DNA of 64,000 nucleotides from Phytophthora sp. 'mugwort' (taxonomy: Eukaryota > Oomycota > Peronosporomycetes > Peronosporales > Peronosporaceae). Every line of letters begins with the position of its first letter. Within the stretch, counting starts at the first letter, position 1. Location: the NCBI GenBank assembly GCA_033558025.1, contig JAUCEF010000010.1:397001-461000 (forward strand). The letters run 5' to 3'. The translations under genes were made by a program, and so were the position numbers. Positions 9,940 to 19,859 of this stretch are shown in pieces. A model generated the notes under the pieces. It was not told the origin of the DNA, did not search any database, and saw only the letters and a list, made by a program, of their open reading frames with translations.

Positions 9940-11634
9940 TTACGCCGACTGCTGCTGCTGCTGCTCCTGGTCGGGCAGCGACGTCACGGGGCAAGGCGTG
10001 GTAGTGGCCGGGGTCGTGGTCGGCGCAGCAGTCGTGTCTGGCAGTGAGGTCACTGGGCAAGGCGTGGTAGTGGCCGGGGTCGTGGTCGGCGCAGCAGTCG
10101 TGTCCGGAAGCGAGGTCACCGGGCAAGGAGTCGTAGCGGCCGGGGTCGTGGTCGGCGTAGCAGTCGTGTCCGGAAGCGAGGTCACCGGGCAAGGCGTGGT
10201 AGTGGCCGGGGTCGTGGTCGGCGCAGCAGTCGTGTCCGGAAGCGAGGTCACCGGGCAAGGCGTCGTAGCGGCCGGGGTCGTGGTCGGCGTAGCAGTCGTG
10301 TCCGGAAGCGAGGTCACCGGGCAAGGCGTGGTAGTGGCCGGGGTCGTGGTCGGCGCAGCAGTCGTGTCCGGAAGCGAGGTCACCGGGCAAGGAGTCGTAG
10401 CGGCCGGGGTCGTGGTCGGCGTAGCAGTCGTGTCCGGAAGCGAGGTCACCGGGCAAGGCGTGGTAGTGGCCGGGGTCGTGGTCGGCGCAGCAGTCGTGTC
10501 CGGAAGCGAGGTCACCGGGCAAGGAGTCGTAGCGGCCGGGGTCGTGGTCGGCGTAGCAGTCGTGTCCGGAAGCGACGTCACCGGGCAAGGCGTGGTAGTG
10601 GCCGGGGTCGTGGTCGGCGCAGTAGTCGTGTCTGGCAGTGAGGTCACCGGGCAAGGCGTGGCAGCCGAAGTCGATGCAGGGGCTTCAGTCGTGTCTGGCA
10701 GCGACGTCACCGGGCAAGGCGTGGCCGTCTGCGTGTCCGGCAGCGACGTCACTGGGCACGGCGTAGCCGTCTGCGTGTCTGGCAGCGAAGTTACTGGGCA
10801 CGGTGTGACCGTCTGCTTGTCCGGCAGCGACGTCACCGGGCAAGGCGTGGCCGTCTGCGTGTCCGGCAGCGACGTCACTGGGCACGGCGTAGCCGTCTGC
10901 GTGTCTGGCAGCGAAGTTACTGGGCACGGTGTGACCGTCTGCTTGTCCGGCAGCGACGTCACCGGGCAAGGCGTGGCCGTCTGCGTGTCCGGCAGCGACG
11001 TCACTGGGCACGGCGTAGCCGTCTGCGTGTCTGGCAGCGAAGTTACTGGGCACGGTGTGACCGTCTGCGTGTCAGGCAGCGACGTCACTGGGCACGGCGT
11101 GGTCGTTTGCGTGTCCGGTAGCGAGGTTATTGGGCACGGCGTCGTCTCGTTGGTGTCGGGCAGCGAAGTCACTGGACACGGCGTCGTAGCGTTAATATCC
11201 GGCAGCGAAGTCACAGGACACGGCGTCGTAGCGTTAGTGTCCGGCAGCGAAGTCACAGGACACGGCGTCGTAGCGTTAGTGTCCGGCAGCGAAGTCACCG
11301 GGCAGGGCGTTGTGGTACTGCCCGTGCAACCCACGGACGGGAACACACAGCCCCAAGTGTTACCGTTGACGATAGTGCACTCGGCGTCCTCCTGTGCTGT
11401 GCACTTCGATCCGTCGTACGACGGCAAGTACGAGTGGCAGTCGGCCGTGGCTACATCGCCCTTGAGCGGGCAAGCGGTGCCGGCGGGGGCTGCTCCCGCA
11501 CCGGAGCAGATTGCGCCGCGCGAGTCTACGAGCGTGTACGTGGCGTCACGGCAGACCGAGACGTCCGTGTCGGCCGAGATGGTCACGACGGCGAGCGCGG
11601 CCGCCAGGAGCGTCCTGGTGATAGCGGGCTTCAT
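9940..11634 (-). CDS. Secreted mucin-like Thr/Pro/Cys repeat protein (short paralogue, polyQ end)
   Basis: The product is 564 residues from ATG 11634 to TAA at 9940. It has a signal peptide ([21 protein letters not shown]) and the same 8-Cys N-terminal domain as the gene at 426-3950; the two domains differ at only a few positions. After it come about 15 short 14-residue units (core [10 protein letters not shown]; spacers NAT, TQTA, TQTV, KQTV), then about 10 long 22-residue units ([22 protein letters not shown] type). It ends abruptly in [11 protein letters not shown] and lacks the Pro-rich linker and 4-Cys tail of the long paralogue. This suggests the 3' end was lost and the frame now runs through a CAG/CTG microsatellite into a chance stop. 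A core-promoter match lies about 76 bp upstream. Secreted and probably heavily O-glycosylated; function unknown. Confidence 0.85.
   Translation of the reverse strand: MKPAITRTLLAAALAVVTISADTDVSVCRDATYTLVDSRGAICSGAGAAPAGTACPLKGDVATADCHSYLPSYDGSKCTAQEDAECTIVNGNTWGCVFPSVGCTGSTTTPCPVTSLPDTNATTPCPVTSLPDTNATTPCPVTSLPDINATTPCPVTSLPDTNETTPCPITSLPDTQTTTPCPVTSLPDTQTVTPCPVTSLPDTQTATPCPVTSLPDTQTATPCPVTSLPDKQTVTPCPVTSLPDTQTATPCPVTSLPDTQTATPCPVTSLPDKQTVTPCPVTSLPDTQTATPCPVTSLPDTQTATPCPVTSLPDTTEAPASTSAATPCPVTSLPDTTTAPTTTPATTTPCPVTSLPDTTATPTTTPAATTPCPVTSLPDTTAAPTTTPATTTPCPVTSLPDTTATPTTTPAATTPCPVTSLPDTTAAPTTTPATTTPCPVTSLPDTTATPTTTPAATTPCPVTSLPDTTAAPTTTPATTTPCPVTSLPDTTATPTTTPAATTPCPVTSLPDTTAAPTTTPATTTPCPVTSLPDTTAAPTTTPATTTPCPVTSLPDQEQQQQQSA
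9976..10640 (-). repeat. 66-bp coding repeats, alternating pairs (132-bp period)
   Basis: About ten units encode TT(A/T)(A/T)PTTTPA(T/A)[17 protein letters not shown] and ATP..PAA units alternate, repeating the 132-bp higher-order structure of the long paralogue with different spacer residues. The two arrays therefore seem to have expanded separately after the genes diverged. Confidence 0.9.
10697..11320 (-). repeat. 42-bp coding repeats with a 126-bp triplet period
   Basis: About fifteen 14-residue units share [10 protein letters not shown]. Ten of them have QT spacers, with the triplet TQTA-TQTA-KQTV repeated (126 bp). The outer five have N/I-AT or ET spacers. This is a shorter unit than in the adjoining 66-bp array of the same gene. 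Confidence 0.9.
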
Positions 11635-11709
11635 GGCTTTGGGTAGGAGAAATTGGTTAGGTACAGGGCCCTGACTGTGGAGCGAGTTCCTGTAAGCGCT
11701 ATGCCGGAA

Positions 11710-11725
11710 GAATTAGGAAATGATC
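11710..11725 (-). promoter_or_regulatory. Oomycete Inr+FPR core promoter of the short mucin-like gene
   Basis: The minus strand reads GATCATTTCCTAATTC, matching GCTCATTYYNCAWTTT at about 13 of 16 positions, including TCATTTC. It lies about 76 bp upstream of ATG 11634. That both paralogues carry this element at a similar distance supports both as expressed genes. Confidence 0.65.
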
Positions 11726-12527
11726 TGCGTGGTCTCCATAGTATGGAGTAAAGACTCAGCAGCTCCGTTATGATGCACAGTTGCAGTTGCGCCAGCATGA
11801 AAAGGACATCCCGATGGCGACTTGATTCCAGTATGCCATGGAGTCAGTCCACCAAGCAGATTCGGCCTGTGACAAGGGGGATCCATGCGTAACGCGAGCG
11901 CCAATTGCAGTTTCTGTGCGGCATCTTCACGTCCGGAGCTTCGGCCGGCGAGCATCTCAATGACGGATGCGCGCCGGCATTCGGCGGTGCGGCATTCGTG
12001 CCATCGATCGGGAGTGGCGTCTGCCCATGAGATCGATCGCCTCGGCGGGGAAAAGAAAGAGAGTCTATGCAAGTACATGTAGTTATAAATAACTTCGTGG
12101 AATTACATCACGCGCCGAGGTTGGTTTTATCAAAGCACCCATCGAGCGGTGACCGTGCTTTGCGCGTATGCAACGGCGGATTCACTGTCAGAGGCTGGCG
12201 CTCTTGATGATCCTCGGCAAAACGGAGCGAGCCGAAAAGGTGGCGAAATGGTAGAGGCAGCAGATATTAGCTTACTGCTGTCGAAGCAAAATAGGTGCTT
12301 CAGCATCGCAAAGTGAAGCAGGATGCCTTGCTAAGGCATGGAATCTCTTGTACAAAAATCGACGAGAACGGGATTTATTGCTGTAGTCACTGCAACGCTA
12401 TTTTGTGAGAGGGCTGAAAAATTACATTATTTTAATAAAATAATACATTACCTTACTTAAAGTATAAATATTAAGTACCAACTCGTACTCCCACTGGTCG
12501 TCCGAAGCACCACTTCTTGTTCCTCCG
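11726..12527. other. Intergenic between divergent mucin-like and protease genes
   Basis: No coding region is supported. The last 110 bp before the protease ATG are AT-rich, in keeping with a promoter, but I could not place a clear Inr. A tRNA A-box-like string near 12238 is treated as a rejected call. Confidence 0.5.
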
Positions 12528-13928
12528 ATGGCTCGATGCATTCCGGTCTTCTACTGGCTGCTGCTTGTTATGCTGGCGACGCAGGAGCTCACGGCGATCA
12601 ACCAGGGCCGTTTGATTCGTATTCCATTGGAAACCAACGACCAGCTGCGATTTACAGGAGCTGTGCGCTTCGGCTCGCCGCCTCGCAGTGTATTAACACG
12701 TGTTGTCTTCGACACAGGCTCCAGCGATACGTGGGTCACCAGCGTCTTTGCCATCGATTTGAATAAAAGACGAGCTCAAAAAAGTTTCGCAATCGGATAC
12801 GGAAGTGGCATCGTGTCAGGACTCGCAGCTCTCGCAGACCTAAAACTAGGCTCGGAACCAGACGAATTCCTCCTTCATGATGTACCTATAGGCTTCGTAG
12901 ATGACCAAACATCGGTGATTCCAGAACTGGAGGCTCAAGGAATCGTCGGTCTTGGAATGGAAGCTTTGGCGCAAATCCACAGCAACTTAAGCATCATGGG
13001 ACTGTTGGTCGAGCAGCGAGACTCCACGAACCCTCTAGTCTTCTCGCTCTTTATCAGTAGGTGGTCAGGAGCGGAGCCAGCGTCGCAACTCATTCTAGGA
13101 GGCAACGACCCAGCTCTGTCGACTTCTAACACGACGTGGTTCAGCTTTCCTGTCGTCTCAACTGGTGCGTTTCACGGTCTTCAGCATTCGTCGCAGTCTG
13201 GATCTACTAAGGATAGTTATGGGTTCTGGGCCTTGCGAGTGCACAACTTGTCGTTTGGCAACGAAGCACTGCCACTTGGAAACTTCAAGAGCCACAAGAG
13301 CGCTGCACTGCTCGACTCGGGGACGTCCATGATACTTTTGCCTCCACATACCTTCGATAGTATTGTTCACGCGCTCTCCGTTCGCTTTGGCACGCGCCTT
13401 TTGACTTCCCAGGAGAAGCAAACACTTCCAGTTTGTCGACCTTGTCAAGTGGACGAGTTTCCACCGCTCGCTTTTGATTTCATCATGGGGGATGATGAGA
13501 ATCTTGAGGCTAACGCCACGAGCCAGCGATTCGAGCTGCAGGGGAGCGACTACGTCCGTTGTGATCAACGGAGCCGAGAGTGTACAGCAATGCTTGCTCC
13601 TATTCACCCGTCCGAAATCACCGATCACCTCGACATCCTGATCCTCGGCACGGTTTTCTTCCGAGCGTATTACGCGCGGTTCGATTACAGCAACAAACAG
13701 GTGGGTCTGGCGTGTACTTTGGACGATAACGGCGTCTGTCTTGGCGGTCTTCAGTCGGCATTGGACTATCATGGGCAGCCATATGAACCATTCAGTGAGG
13801 TACAGCTACCACATCGAAGCTGGGCTGGTCTCTGTGCCGCTGTCACAGCCATCGCCTTGCTTACTGGTCTTCGAACGCTACTGCAGCCCTACGAAAAGAC
13901 CGTGCCGTCTTCCTCGTCTCGCACGTAG
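12528..13928 (+). CDS. Pepsin-family (A1) aspartic protease, C-terminally membrane-anchored
   Basis: The predicted protein has 466 residues. It starts with a signal peptide (about residues 1-23). The first catalytic motif is FDTGSSDTWV with Asp62, the flap region is IGYGSG around Tyr91, and the second catalytic motif is LLDSGTSMIL with Asp263. Both active-site aspartates and the Ser/Thr-Gly partners are kept. Cysteines cluster at 303-306, 345-352 and 396-404. The A1-specific ILGTVFFRAYYARFD block at about 372-386 precedes the end of the fold. Near residues 434-452 a hydrophobic segment is followed by a short Ser-rich tail, so the enzyme is probably held at the plasma membrane or in an endomembrane with the catalytic domain outside. 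No propeptide of normal size is obvious between signal peptide and core. It is divergent from the mucin-like gene and converges on the ZZ gene. Confidence 0.93.
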   Translation: MARCIPVFYWLLLVMLATQELTAINQGRLIRIPLETNDQLRFTGAVRFGSPPRSVLTRVVFDTGSSDTWVTSVFAIDLNKRRAQKSFAIGYGSGIVSGLAALADLKLGSEPDEFLLHDVPIGFVDDQTSVIPELEAQGIVGLGMEALAQIHSNLSIMGLLVEQRDSTNPLVFSLFISRWSGAEPASQLILGGNDPALSTSNTTWFSFPVVSTGAFHGLQHSSQSGSTKDSYGFWALRVHNLSFGNEALPLGNFKSHKSAALLDSGTSMILLPPHTFDSIVHALSVRFGTRLLTSQEKQTLPVCRPCQVDEFPPLAFDFIMGDDENLEANATSQRFELQGSDYVRCDQRSRECTAMLAPIHPSEITDHLDILILGTVFFRAYYARFDYSNKQVGLACTLDDNGVCLGGLQSALDYHGQPYEPFSEVQLPHRSWAGLCAAVTAIALLTGLRTLLQPYEKTVPSSSSRT

Positions 13929-14023
13929 CAGCACAAGTAACACTTGACTGACAAATACATTTTGGTTAGTATATTTCTTCACACGTCAACACGGTCGAGC
14001 ATATAGTCACTTCAAAGCACCAG

Positions 14024-15970
14024 CTAGCCTAGCGATGGCGTTCCGACGCTTGTGGATCCGGACGACGCAGTAGCTGGCGCGTCTTTCACCCATATTCGTA
14101 ACATGTCCAGCTCATCTGACGTTCCTTCGCCCCGCATAGCAGGAGTTCCAGAACCATGTTGAGCGCCAGCAGCCGGCTCCCACTTTGTCTTCAGCTCGAT
14201 GTCGGGTCGATATCGAGTTAGAAGCTCGCGTAGTAGTCGGGCAAACTCACTGCGGACAGTTGGAGGAATATGTGCGATCTCTAATGCCCTTGCACGCAAA
14301 TCCGTCGTGCGATTGCATTGCAGCAGGTCTGCGATCCATGTTAGACAGAAGCTAAATTTCTTCAGATTGGCCTTGCAAATGCCCACTCGTAGCAGATGCA
14401 GCAGCTCCGTCTCACTCGCGAGTCGAGGACACTTTCGCACGACAATGGCCTCGACACGGGCGAACAACGCATCCTCCTGTTCCTTGCCGTGAACTCCTTG
14501 CCCATAGCACTTCTCGCACAACTTATACTCCTCACCTGCCAATAGACGGCACGTGCGGCACACCCACTTGACACCTGCGAGCGGTCCGCGTCCACAACCG
14601 TCACAGATTGATTCATCTTCATCACCAGCGACTTCAGTTGATCCCGCAGCCACACTCAATGGCACTGGCGACGCATGCGACGAAGAGCTAGTTGCGGAAC
14701 AGGACGCCAGCGATTGCTGTGATTTGTGACGACTTAGACGGTCAAACACGCTGCCCACGATCTTCTTGATTTTGCCGTCCTTGCCTTCTTTCTCACGCGG
14801 AGGAATCGGTAACACTTCACCATCCGAGCCCAAAGGAAGCACACCCATCGAGGATGGAGACTGAGCTGGCGAGGGTAGTGCGCCAATGATCATTGTGTGA
14901 GTACGTGTCGTCTCCACCGCGAATGTCGGCCCTGAGTGTTTGGGAGTCAACGTGTAGCGCCGTGATGATTTGTCAAGAGGCTTGTCCCCCAGTTTATCCA
15001 GCAAAGGAATGGCGACCCGAGCTGCTGCTGAGCCACTAAGAGGTCGCGAGACAAACATGGCTTTGGTCCCGTGCAGCTCGCGCGGACCGTGTGGCACGGG
15101 GTTACGTGCAGCGCCACGTCGATCTAGCTCCACACAGTCGAACAGATGCGGCGCCTCCGTCTCCTCTGTCTCTGTTGTTGGTGGCTGTGTTATGGGGGCG
15201 GATGTTTCTCCACTTCCTTCAGCAGAAGCAGCTCCCAGAACGGCAGACGCAGGTGACGGCGGCTTGTCCGCAGTGGTTGTCGCAGCTGCTGTCGTCGAGG
15301 CTGCGCGTTCCTCTGCCCCATTCCCTGCAGAGGCCGCCGTCGCCTCCGCCGCCTGCCGCGTGCAGACTCGGAAGTCCATTGTCTGTTTGCGGTACATGCG
15401 ACTGAAGCACTGCAGCTGATGCGTGCCGTCGACCGCGTCCAGCAACGCCGGCAGCAGGTACAGCAGCAGAATGCGACTAAGCTCTTCAGACACGTCGGCA
15501 AACACAAGATCCTCCATGTTGGCTCCAGCTCCATTCTGCTCAATGGCCACCACTAACGGCTGCAGCTTGTTCCTGTCCGTCTGCGAGAGTTTCTCGAACT
15601 TGGTGACGGCTTGGGCCAAGGCTTTGGCACGGGTGACAGTCCCGGGTTTGCACTTCCAGGGCGTCCACTTGACGTCCTCTAGTCTGTCCATCTGTCCTCT
15701 TCTTACATCTCCTTCGTCGCCCTCGCTGCTACTGCTACCAGTGGCCTGTTGCGCGTTCACCTGCTGTAGCCAGCGGTCTTTCCACTGGGCCACGGCCCCC
15801 TCCAGCTCCTCCAGACGCCGCTGCATCACGCGAAACTGCTGGTCCTTGAGCTGGATGTAGTTCTCCTTCAGGCACAGGTCACGGGTCAGCGCGCTATTCT
15901 CCTGCTGCAGCGTCGCCAGCTGCACCTGGAGCGCCGCCAGGTTGTGCTGCAGCGTTGCCGTCGCCAGCAT
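14024..15970 (-). CDS. Coiled-coil and ZZ-type zinc-finger protein
   Basis: The protein has 648 residues from ATG 15970; the frame extends five codons upstream but only to a TTG. Residues 1 to about 75 form a Leu/Gln-rich coiled coil (heptads around LQVQLATLQQENSAL). A helical domain of about 110 residues follows, starting KWTPWKCKPGTVTRAKALA, then a long Ser/Thr/Ala-rich low-complexity region. Near residues 452-490 are Cys pairs CDGC, CRTC and CEKC spaced as in ZZ zinc fingers, which usually bind peptides. After it lies a helical, Cys-poor C-terminal domain of about 100 residues. No enzyme signature is present. A cytosolic or nuclear scaffold or adaptor role is inferred from the architecture. 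It converges on the protease gene, with 95 bp between stops. No recognisable name. Confidence 0.85.
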   Translation of the reverse strand: MLATATLQHNLAALQVQLATLQQENSALTRDLCLKENYIQLKDQQFRVMQRRLEELEGAVAQWKDRWLQQVNAQQATGSSSSEGDEGDVRRGQMDRLEDVKWTPWKCKPGTVTRAKALAQAVTKFEKLSQTDRNKLQPLVVAIEQNGAGANMEDLVFADVSEELSRILLLYLLPALLDAVDGTHQLQCFSRMYRKQTMDFRVCTRQAAEATAASAGNGAEERAASTTAAATTTADKPPSPASAVLGAASAEGSGETSAPITQPPTTETEETEAPHLFDCVELDRRGAARNPVPHGPRELHGTKAMFVSRPLSGSAAARVAIPLLDKLGDKPLDKSSRRYTLTPKHSGPTFAVETTRTHTMIIGALPSPAQSPSSMGVLPLGSDGEVLPIPPREKEGKDGKIKKIVGSVFDRLSRHKSQQSLASCSATSSSSHASPVPLSVAAGSTEVAGDEDESICDGCGRGPLAGVKWVCRTCRLLAGEEYKLCEKCYGQGVHGKEQEDALFARVEAIVVRKCPRLASETELLHLLRVGICKANLKKFSFCLTWIADLLQCNRTTDLRARALEIAHIPPTVRSEFARLLRELLTRYRPDIELKTKWEPAAGAQHGSGTPAMRGEGTSDELDMLRIWVKDAPATASSGSTSVGTPSLG

Positions 15971-16867
15971 CCCCAAAAATGTCAAGAGCTAAAAATTAAA
16001 CTTAATGATTGGAAATAAAAATAAAATATTGTTATCTGAATTTTATTTTATAATACACTCGTTGCGCTATAATTTATTTCATAATACGCTCGTTGCGCTA
16101 AAATCTATGTAGAATCAATGTTTTTCTCAACCGCATCGTTCGTAGCCGAACTCAAGGAGCGACAACCGGTTGTTTGGAAGACGCGAACTCTCAATAGTTT
16201 TAGATAGCTAAAAGGGTTCCAACATAGTTTAAGTGGGTCCCGAGCCAGATTCTGCAAAAGCAGGTCGCGGGGCGTCTCTCGGCCTGTCTTCAAGCAGCAT
16301 GATCTAACGAAACCCTCACATTAAGCCAGACTCAACGCTTGGTGAGCATCGCGCATCCTGGATTGCGTCCCAGTTGCGATTCAGGACAGGATCCGGAAAG
16401 TCCTGTGTTGCTGCACACCCTTGTGGTTCTCAGGACATGCAGGTAGTAGTAGGACTAGAGGTAGCGAAAACTTCACAGCTAGTACATTTCACATTCTATT
16501 TTCTACTTCACATATATCTTGAATAGTATGGGTTTGGGAGAGGGCGGTTAGAACTAGAGTGAACGCCCCCCCCGCAGTTCGAGCGGATGGAGCCCACGTG
16601 GCCTCCACAACCGCCGTACGTCTGCTTTATATTAGATTCATTACACCGTGCTATATTTGTTGTTTTAGGTCCACATCCTATGGCTACCTTTTTAGCTAGC
16701 TCGCATACATTTACCCTCCTTCTGGCAATCGCATCCCTTCAGTCGGCATTCCCGGAAAAACTCGCTCTGAGTCGTGTCGTCGCTGCCTCGATTAGTCAGA
16801 CCCCCTCATCTCTCAATGCCTCTCAGTGACCTGCTTCGTGGGGGCTTGAATAGGTATTGTGCTTTTC
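15971..16867. other. Intergenic, AT-rich start, nothing coding
   Basis: The first 130 bp are AT-rich and include an imperfect direct repeat of about 33 bp (CGTTGCGCTA core, near 16060 and 16093). The remainder has no supported frame. This is the boundary between the gene-bearing part and the retroelement block. Confidence 0.5.
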
Positions 16868-18151
16868 ATGGTGCGTATCACTGGGTCAGCTCTTGAAGGG
16901 ATGGCTTCGCTCCCCAGCAGCGCCGTGGAGACTCCGACGACCCCGCAACCGCTGAGCGCTCCTGATTCGCCACTCCTTGCGTCCCGCGTGGCTACAGTCC
17001 CGTCTGTAGTCTCCTCCAGCTCGTAGAAGTCGGTTGACCCGTCCGTTAGCTTGCTGTTAGCTTGCTTGGGAGCCCCATTGTCCCTGCGAAATCGCTCGAG
17101 GAGCAGATTTCTGAGTTCTTCGTAGAGAACACAGATGTAGAATCAGACGCAGACGCAAAATCAGTTGCCGCATCAGGTATGGTTACATCAACGGTTGGTA
17201 CGGGCCTTACCGGCGACAGTAATGACGAAGATGTTCCGGCTCACCCGCAGCGCACTCGCTTTCATCGCGGTGATGAGACTTCGCACTGGCATCCGCCGCT
17301 GCCTGCGCCGCCAACTCATCACCCCTCGACGAATCGCGTGAACCACTACGATCTAACGGCTCCGTGGGATCACAGTACTGAAGCTGGTATTGTGCTTGCT
17401 GGACGTCGATGGTGAGTCACCGCATCGGTGCTAATTGGTCCACTGGAAGGGTAGTCCCTTGCAGAGGAGCTGGGTCTGGGAAGAGCAGCTGGACAACGAG
17501 ACGACTCGGCCCATGATGGACGCGTGAATGCTTGGAAGGCTGCCGATACTTTGGAGCTCATTACCAGGTAGGGCAAGGAGCTTGATGTTGCGTCGGAGGC
17601 TGGGACTTGCTTCATGGATGCTCTCCGGTCGGCGCTGTACTGCCTTGATCAGCCGAACCTGGTCACGATGGACATGTGGGACGCGTTCGAAGACACGCGA
17701 CCTCCTGAGATCTAGTTCTGCGTGACGCGCGGCGATGTCACGGAGTTCTTCAAGTTGTTGCAGCGTCAAAACGTGCCATTGAACTACAACAACTTGATGG
17801 ACAATCTTCTCTCAAGCTCCAGTGCCATGATCGATACGCTCCATGATTTCTGCAAGACGCTTGAGGCTGGCGCCTACATCGTGAGCGCTGGTGAGGACTC
17901 TTGGTCTTGGGCACTGTTTCGTCTTGAATTCGCATGATCCTGGAAAGCGACTCATCCCGCTCGATGACTACGATACTAAGCATGATCCGCCAATGACCGT
18001 CATGTCTTCTCTGTTATCAAGAATGGATCAAGCACGTAATGTGGATCTGCCGCGTCGAGCTGCAGCTGGGGTACCCTGTCGCCGTGGGAAACGCAAGTCG
18101 AAGACTCAGCGCAAGCGGGAGAAGTGTTTGAAGGAGCAGGAACAACCGTAG
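16868..18151 (+). pseudogene. Unidentified broken reading frame, possibly an old retroelement gag
   Basis: Coding-like pieces follow one another on the plus strand. One runs from ATG 16868 to TAG 17024 (52 residues, Ser/Pro/Thr-rich). Another is 17062-17415 (acidic, then His/Pro-rich). A frame from about 17584 through TAG 17713-17715 to 17937 reads coherently across that stop (FMDALRSALYCLDQPN, then VTRGDVTEFFKLLQRQNVPL). A last frame, 17891-18151, ends in a strongly basic tail (RRGKRKSKTQRKREK). Coherent amino-acid use across stops suggests one decayed gene of about 1.2 kb. Globular helical parts followed by a basic tail would suit a gag protein, but no zinc knuckle, protease or polymerase follows, and I do not recognise the family. 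Confidence 0.35.
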
Positions 18152-18240
18152 GGATTGTAATCGGGAATACATGCGGCCTTTGAGCCCCACCGTCAGTACT
18201 GTTCATTTTCTTCGCCGCTTCTTCCTCCACCCCTCGACCA

Positions 18241-19458
18241 ACTCGACGTGGTGACTGCGTTCCTATACAGGATAATGAAGGAGTTGGTATTCTGCGTGGT
18301 TCCTGAAGGCGCCGAGCTGGATGGCTATCTCGACTGCTTGGAATTGGTGAAGGCGATCTACGGTCTCAAGCTAGCTTCGCGCGTATGGAACGAGACCTTC
18401 GACGAATTCGTGTGTTCTATCGGTTTTCAAGTTTCGGCCTTCGACCCGTGCCTCTACATCAAGGTTGTCGATGGCCACTGTGTGCTCGTGCTGGTCTACG
18501 TGGACGATGTATTGGTCAGCGGAAGTTCACCCCAGCTGATCTCACGCACGAACAATGACCTCAACACACGCTTCAAAATGACTGACAGCGGCAAGTGTGT
18601 GTTCGTCCTTGGAATCGAGCTGGTGGATGGCCCGGACGGCAGCGTGACGATGTGCCAGCGGCGTTATGTGGATGATATCCTGAAGCATTTCGGTATGGAC
18701 GAGTGCAAGGCTGTGGTGAGTCCGGTAGACATGAGCACTCGACTGGTTCCAAGTGACGCAGCGACCAAGTGAACGCTCCGTTTCGCGAAGCTGTGGGTGC
18801 CCTCGTGCACTTAATGACTGCTACTCGCCCGGATATCGCGTACGCAGTGGGCTATGTATCGCGCTTCATGGAGAACCCCCAAGAGGAACAGTGGGTTGCG
18901 GTCAAGCGCAGTTTTCGCTATCTGCAAGGCACCAAGACGCATGGAATCTGTTTCAAGCCAGGCAACAAGATCGACTTTCGTGGGTATTCGGATGCGGACT
19001 GGGCTGGCGACCTCGCGGACCGCAAGTTGACTTCCGGCTACACGTTCATGCCGATGGGTGCGCCAGTGAGCTGGGGAAGCAAGAAACAGTCAAATGTTTC
19101 GCTGTCTACGAGCGAAGCGGAATACACTGCGCTCAGTCTGGCGATCCAAAAAGGCAAGTGGATTCATCGCCTGCTATGCGAGATTTTGGCGGCTGCCAAC
19201 GAGACTGGACCCGAGCTCAAGATCCGCGAAGACAACCAGTCGTGCATCAAGATGACAAAGAACACAGTGAACCATGATCGCGCCAAGCACATCGACATCA
19301 AGTTCCATCACCTCCGTGATGATGTCAAGCGCGGCGAAGTCAATCTCGAGTACTGCGAGACTTCTATCATGCTGGCGGACATCATGACCAAGGCAATGCC
19401 AGGACCGCGCCACACGGATCTGACGGCGTCCCTCGGCATCCGCGCGTGTTCGCATTGA
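18241..19458 (+). pseudogene. copia RT C-terminal part and RNase H (family A, truncated)
   Basis: The frame carries the RT active-site block VLVLVYVDDVLVSGSS, the connection domain, then the RNase H region with FRGYSDADWAGD and LSTSEAEYTALS, and ends ACSH-stop at 19458. A one-base deletion at 18770 (ACCAAG-TGA) splits it into 18248-18772 and 18769-19458, a lesion shared with copies at 30600, 45300 and 47577 but not with the copy at 33990. The catalytic YVDD and RNase H acidic residues are otherwise kept. It cannot act alone, because gag, protease, integrase and the RT palm start are missing. Confidence 0.85.
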
Positions 19459-19463
19459 GGGGG

Positions 19464-19807
19464 CGTATTGAGGGTTGCCGGGTTTTGGTACTGTGTACCG
19501 GTAACCGGTTAACCCGAACCGGTCCAACACGATCCCGCGATGATTACGATACGTTGTTTATGCAACTGATGATTAGACGAGTAGGGTGATTGGACGAGTG
19601 CGGAGTGTTGGTGATTGGACGCACCAAATGATTGGATGCAGGGCTACATATCCATGTGGCAGATTAGGTAGTGTGAGCTCCGATAAATCAATCACTTTCG
19701 AATCTTCCTTCTTCAGCTTAAGTGGTCTTCACTCCGGTCCTCGCACCAAGTACAGAACTCCCTTCGCTACGTCCAAGCTTCGCTTATCAACATCATACCT
19801 TCTATCA
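19464..19807 (+). repeat. Family A 3' LTR
   Basis: The LTR starts TATTGAGGG directly after the polypurine tract and ends TATCA. It is about 344 bp and includes the family's GGTACTGTGTACC and AACCGGTTAACC palindromes near the 5' end, several ATTGG (inverted CCAAT) motifs and the TCAATCACTTTC initiator-like site. Confidence 0.85.
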
Positions 19808-19859
19808 GTACTTAGTCTGATAAATCGTGATCGGCGTGTCATTCTGCGCAACTTCCACG

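Larger units (their letters stand above)
18226..19807 (+). mobile_element. Family A copia fragment: 3' half of pol plus 3' LTR
   Basis: This piece is truncated at its 5' end inside the reverse transcriptase (PLDQLDVVTAFLY in longer copies) and runs through RNase H to the polypurine tract TTGAGGGGGCG and a complete 3' LTR (19464-19807). The join to unrelated DNA is at about 18226. No 5' LTR is present here, so no target duplication can be tested. Confidence 0.85.

Noticed and set aside
9998..11674. 558-codon plus-strand frame opposite the short mucin-like gene
   Set aside because: The same repeat artefact; no start context and only repeat-derived composition.
12235..12310. Possible tRNA gene or tRNA-derived SINE (TGGCGAAATGGTAGAGGC resembles an A box)
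   Set aside because: No acceptable B box, no pairing acceptor stem and no T-arm could be found downstream.
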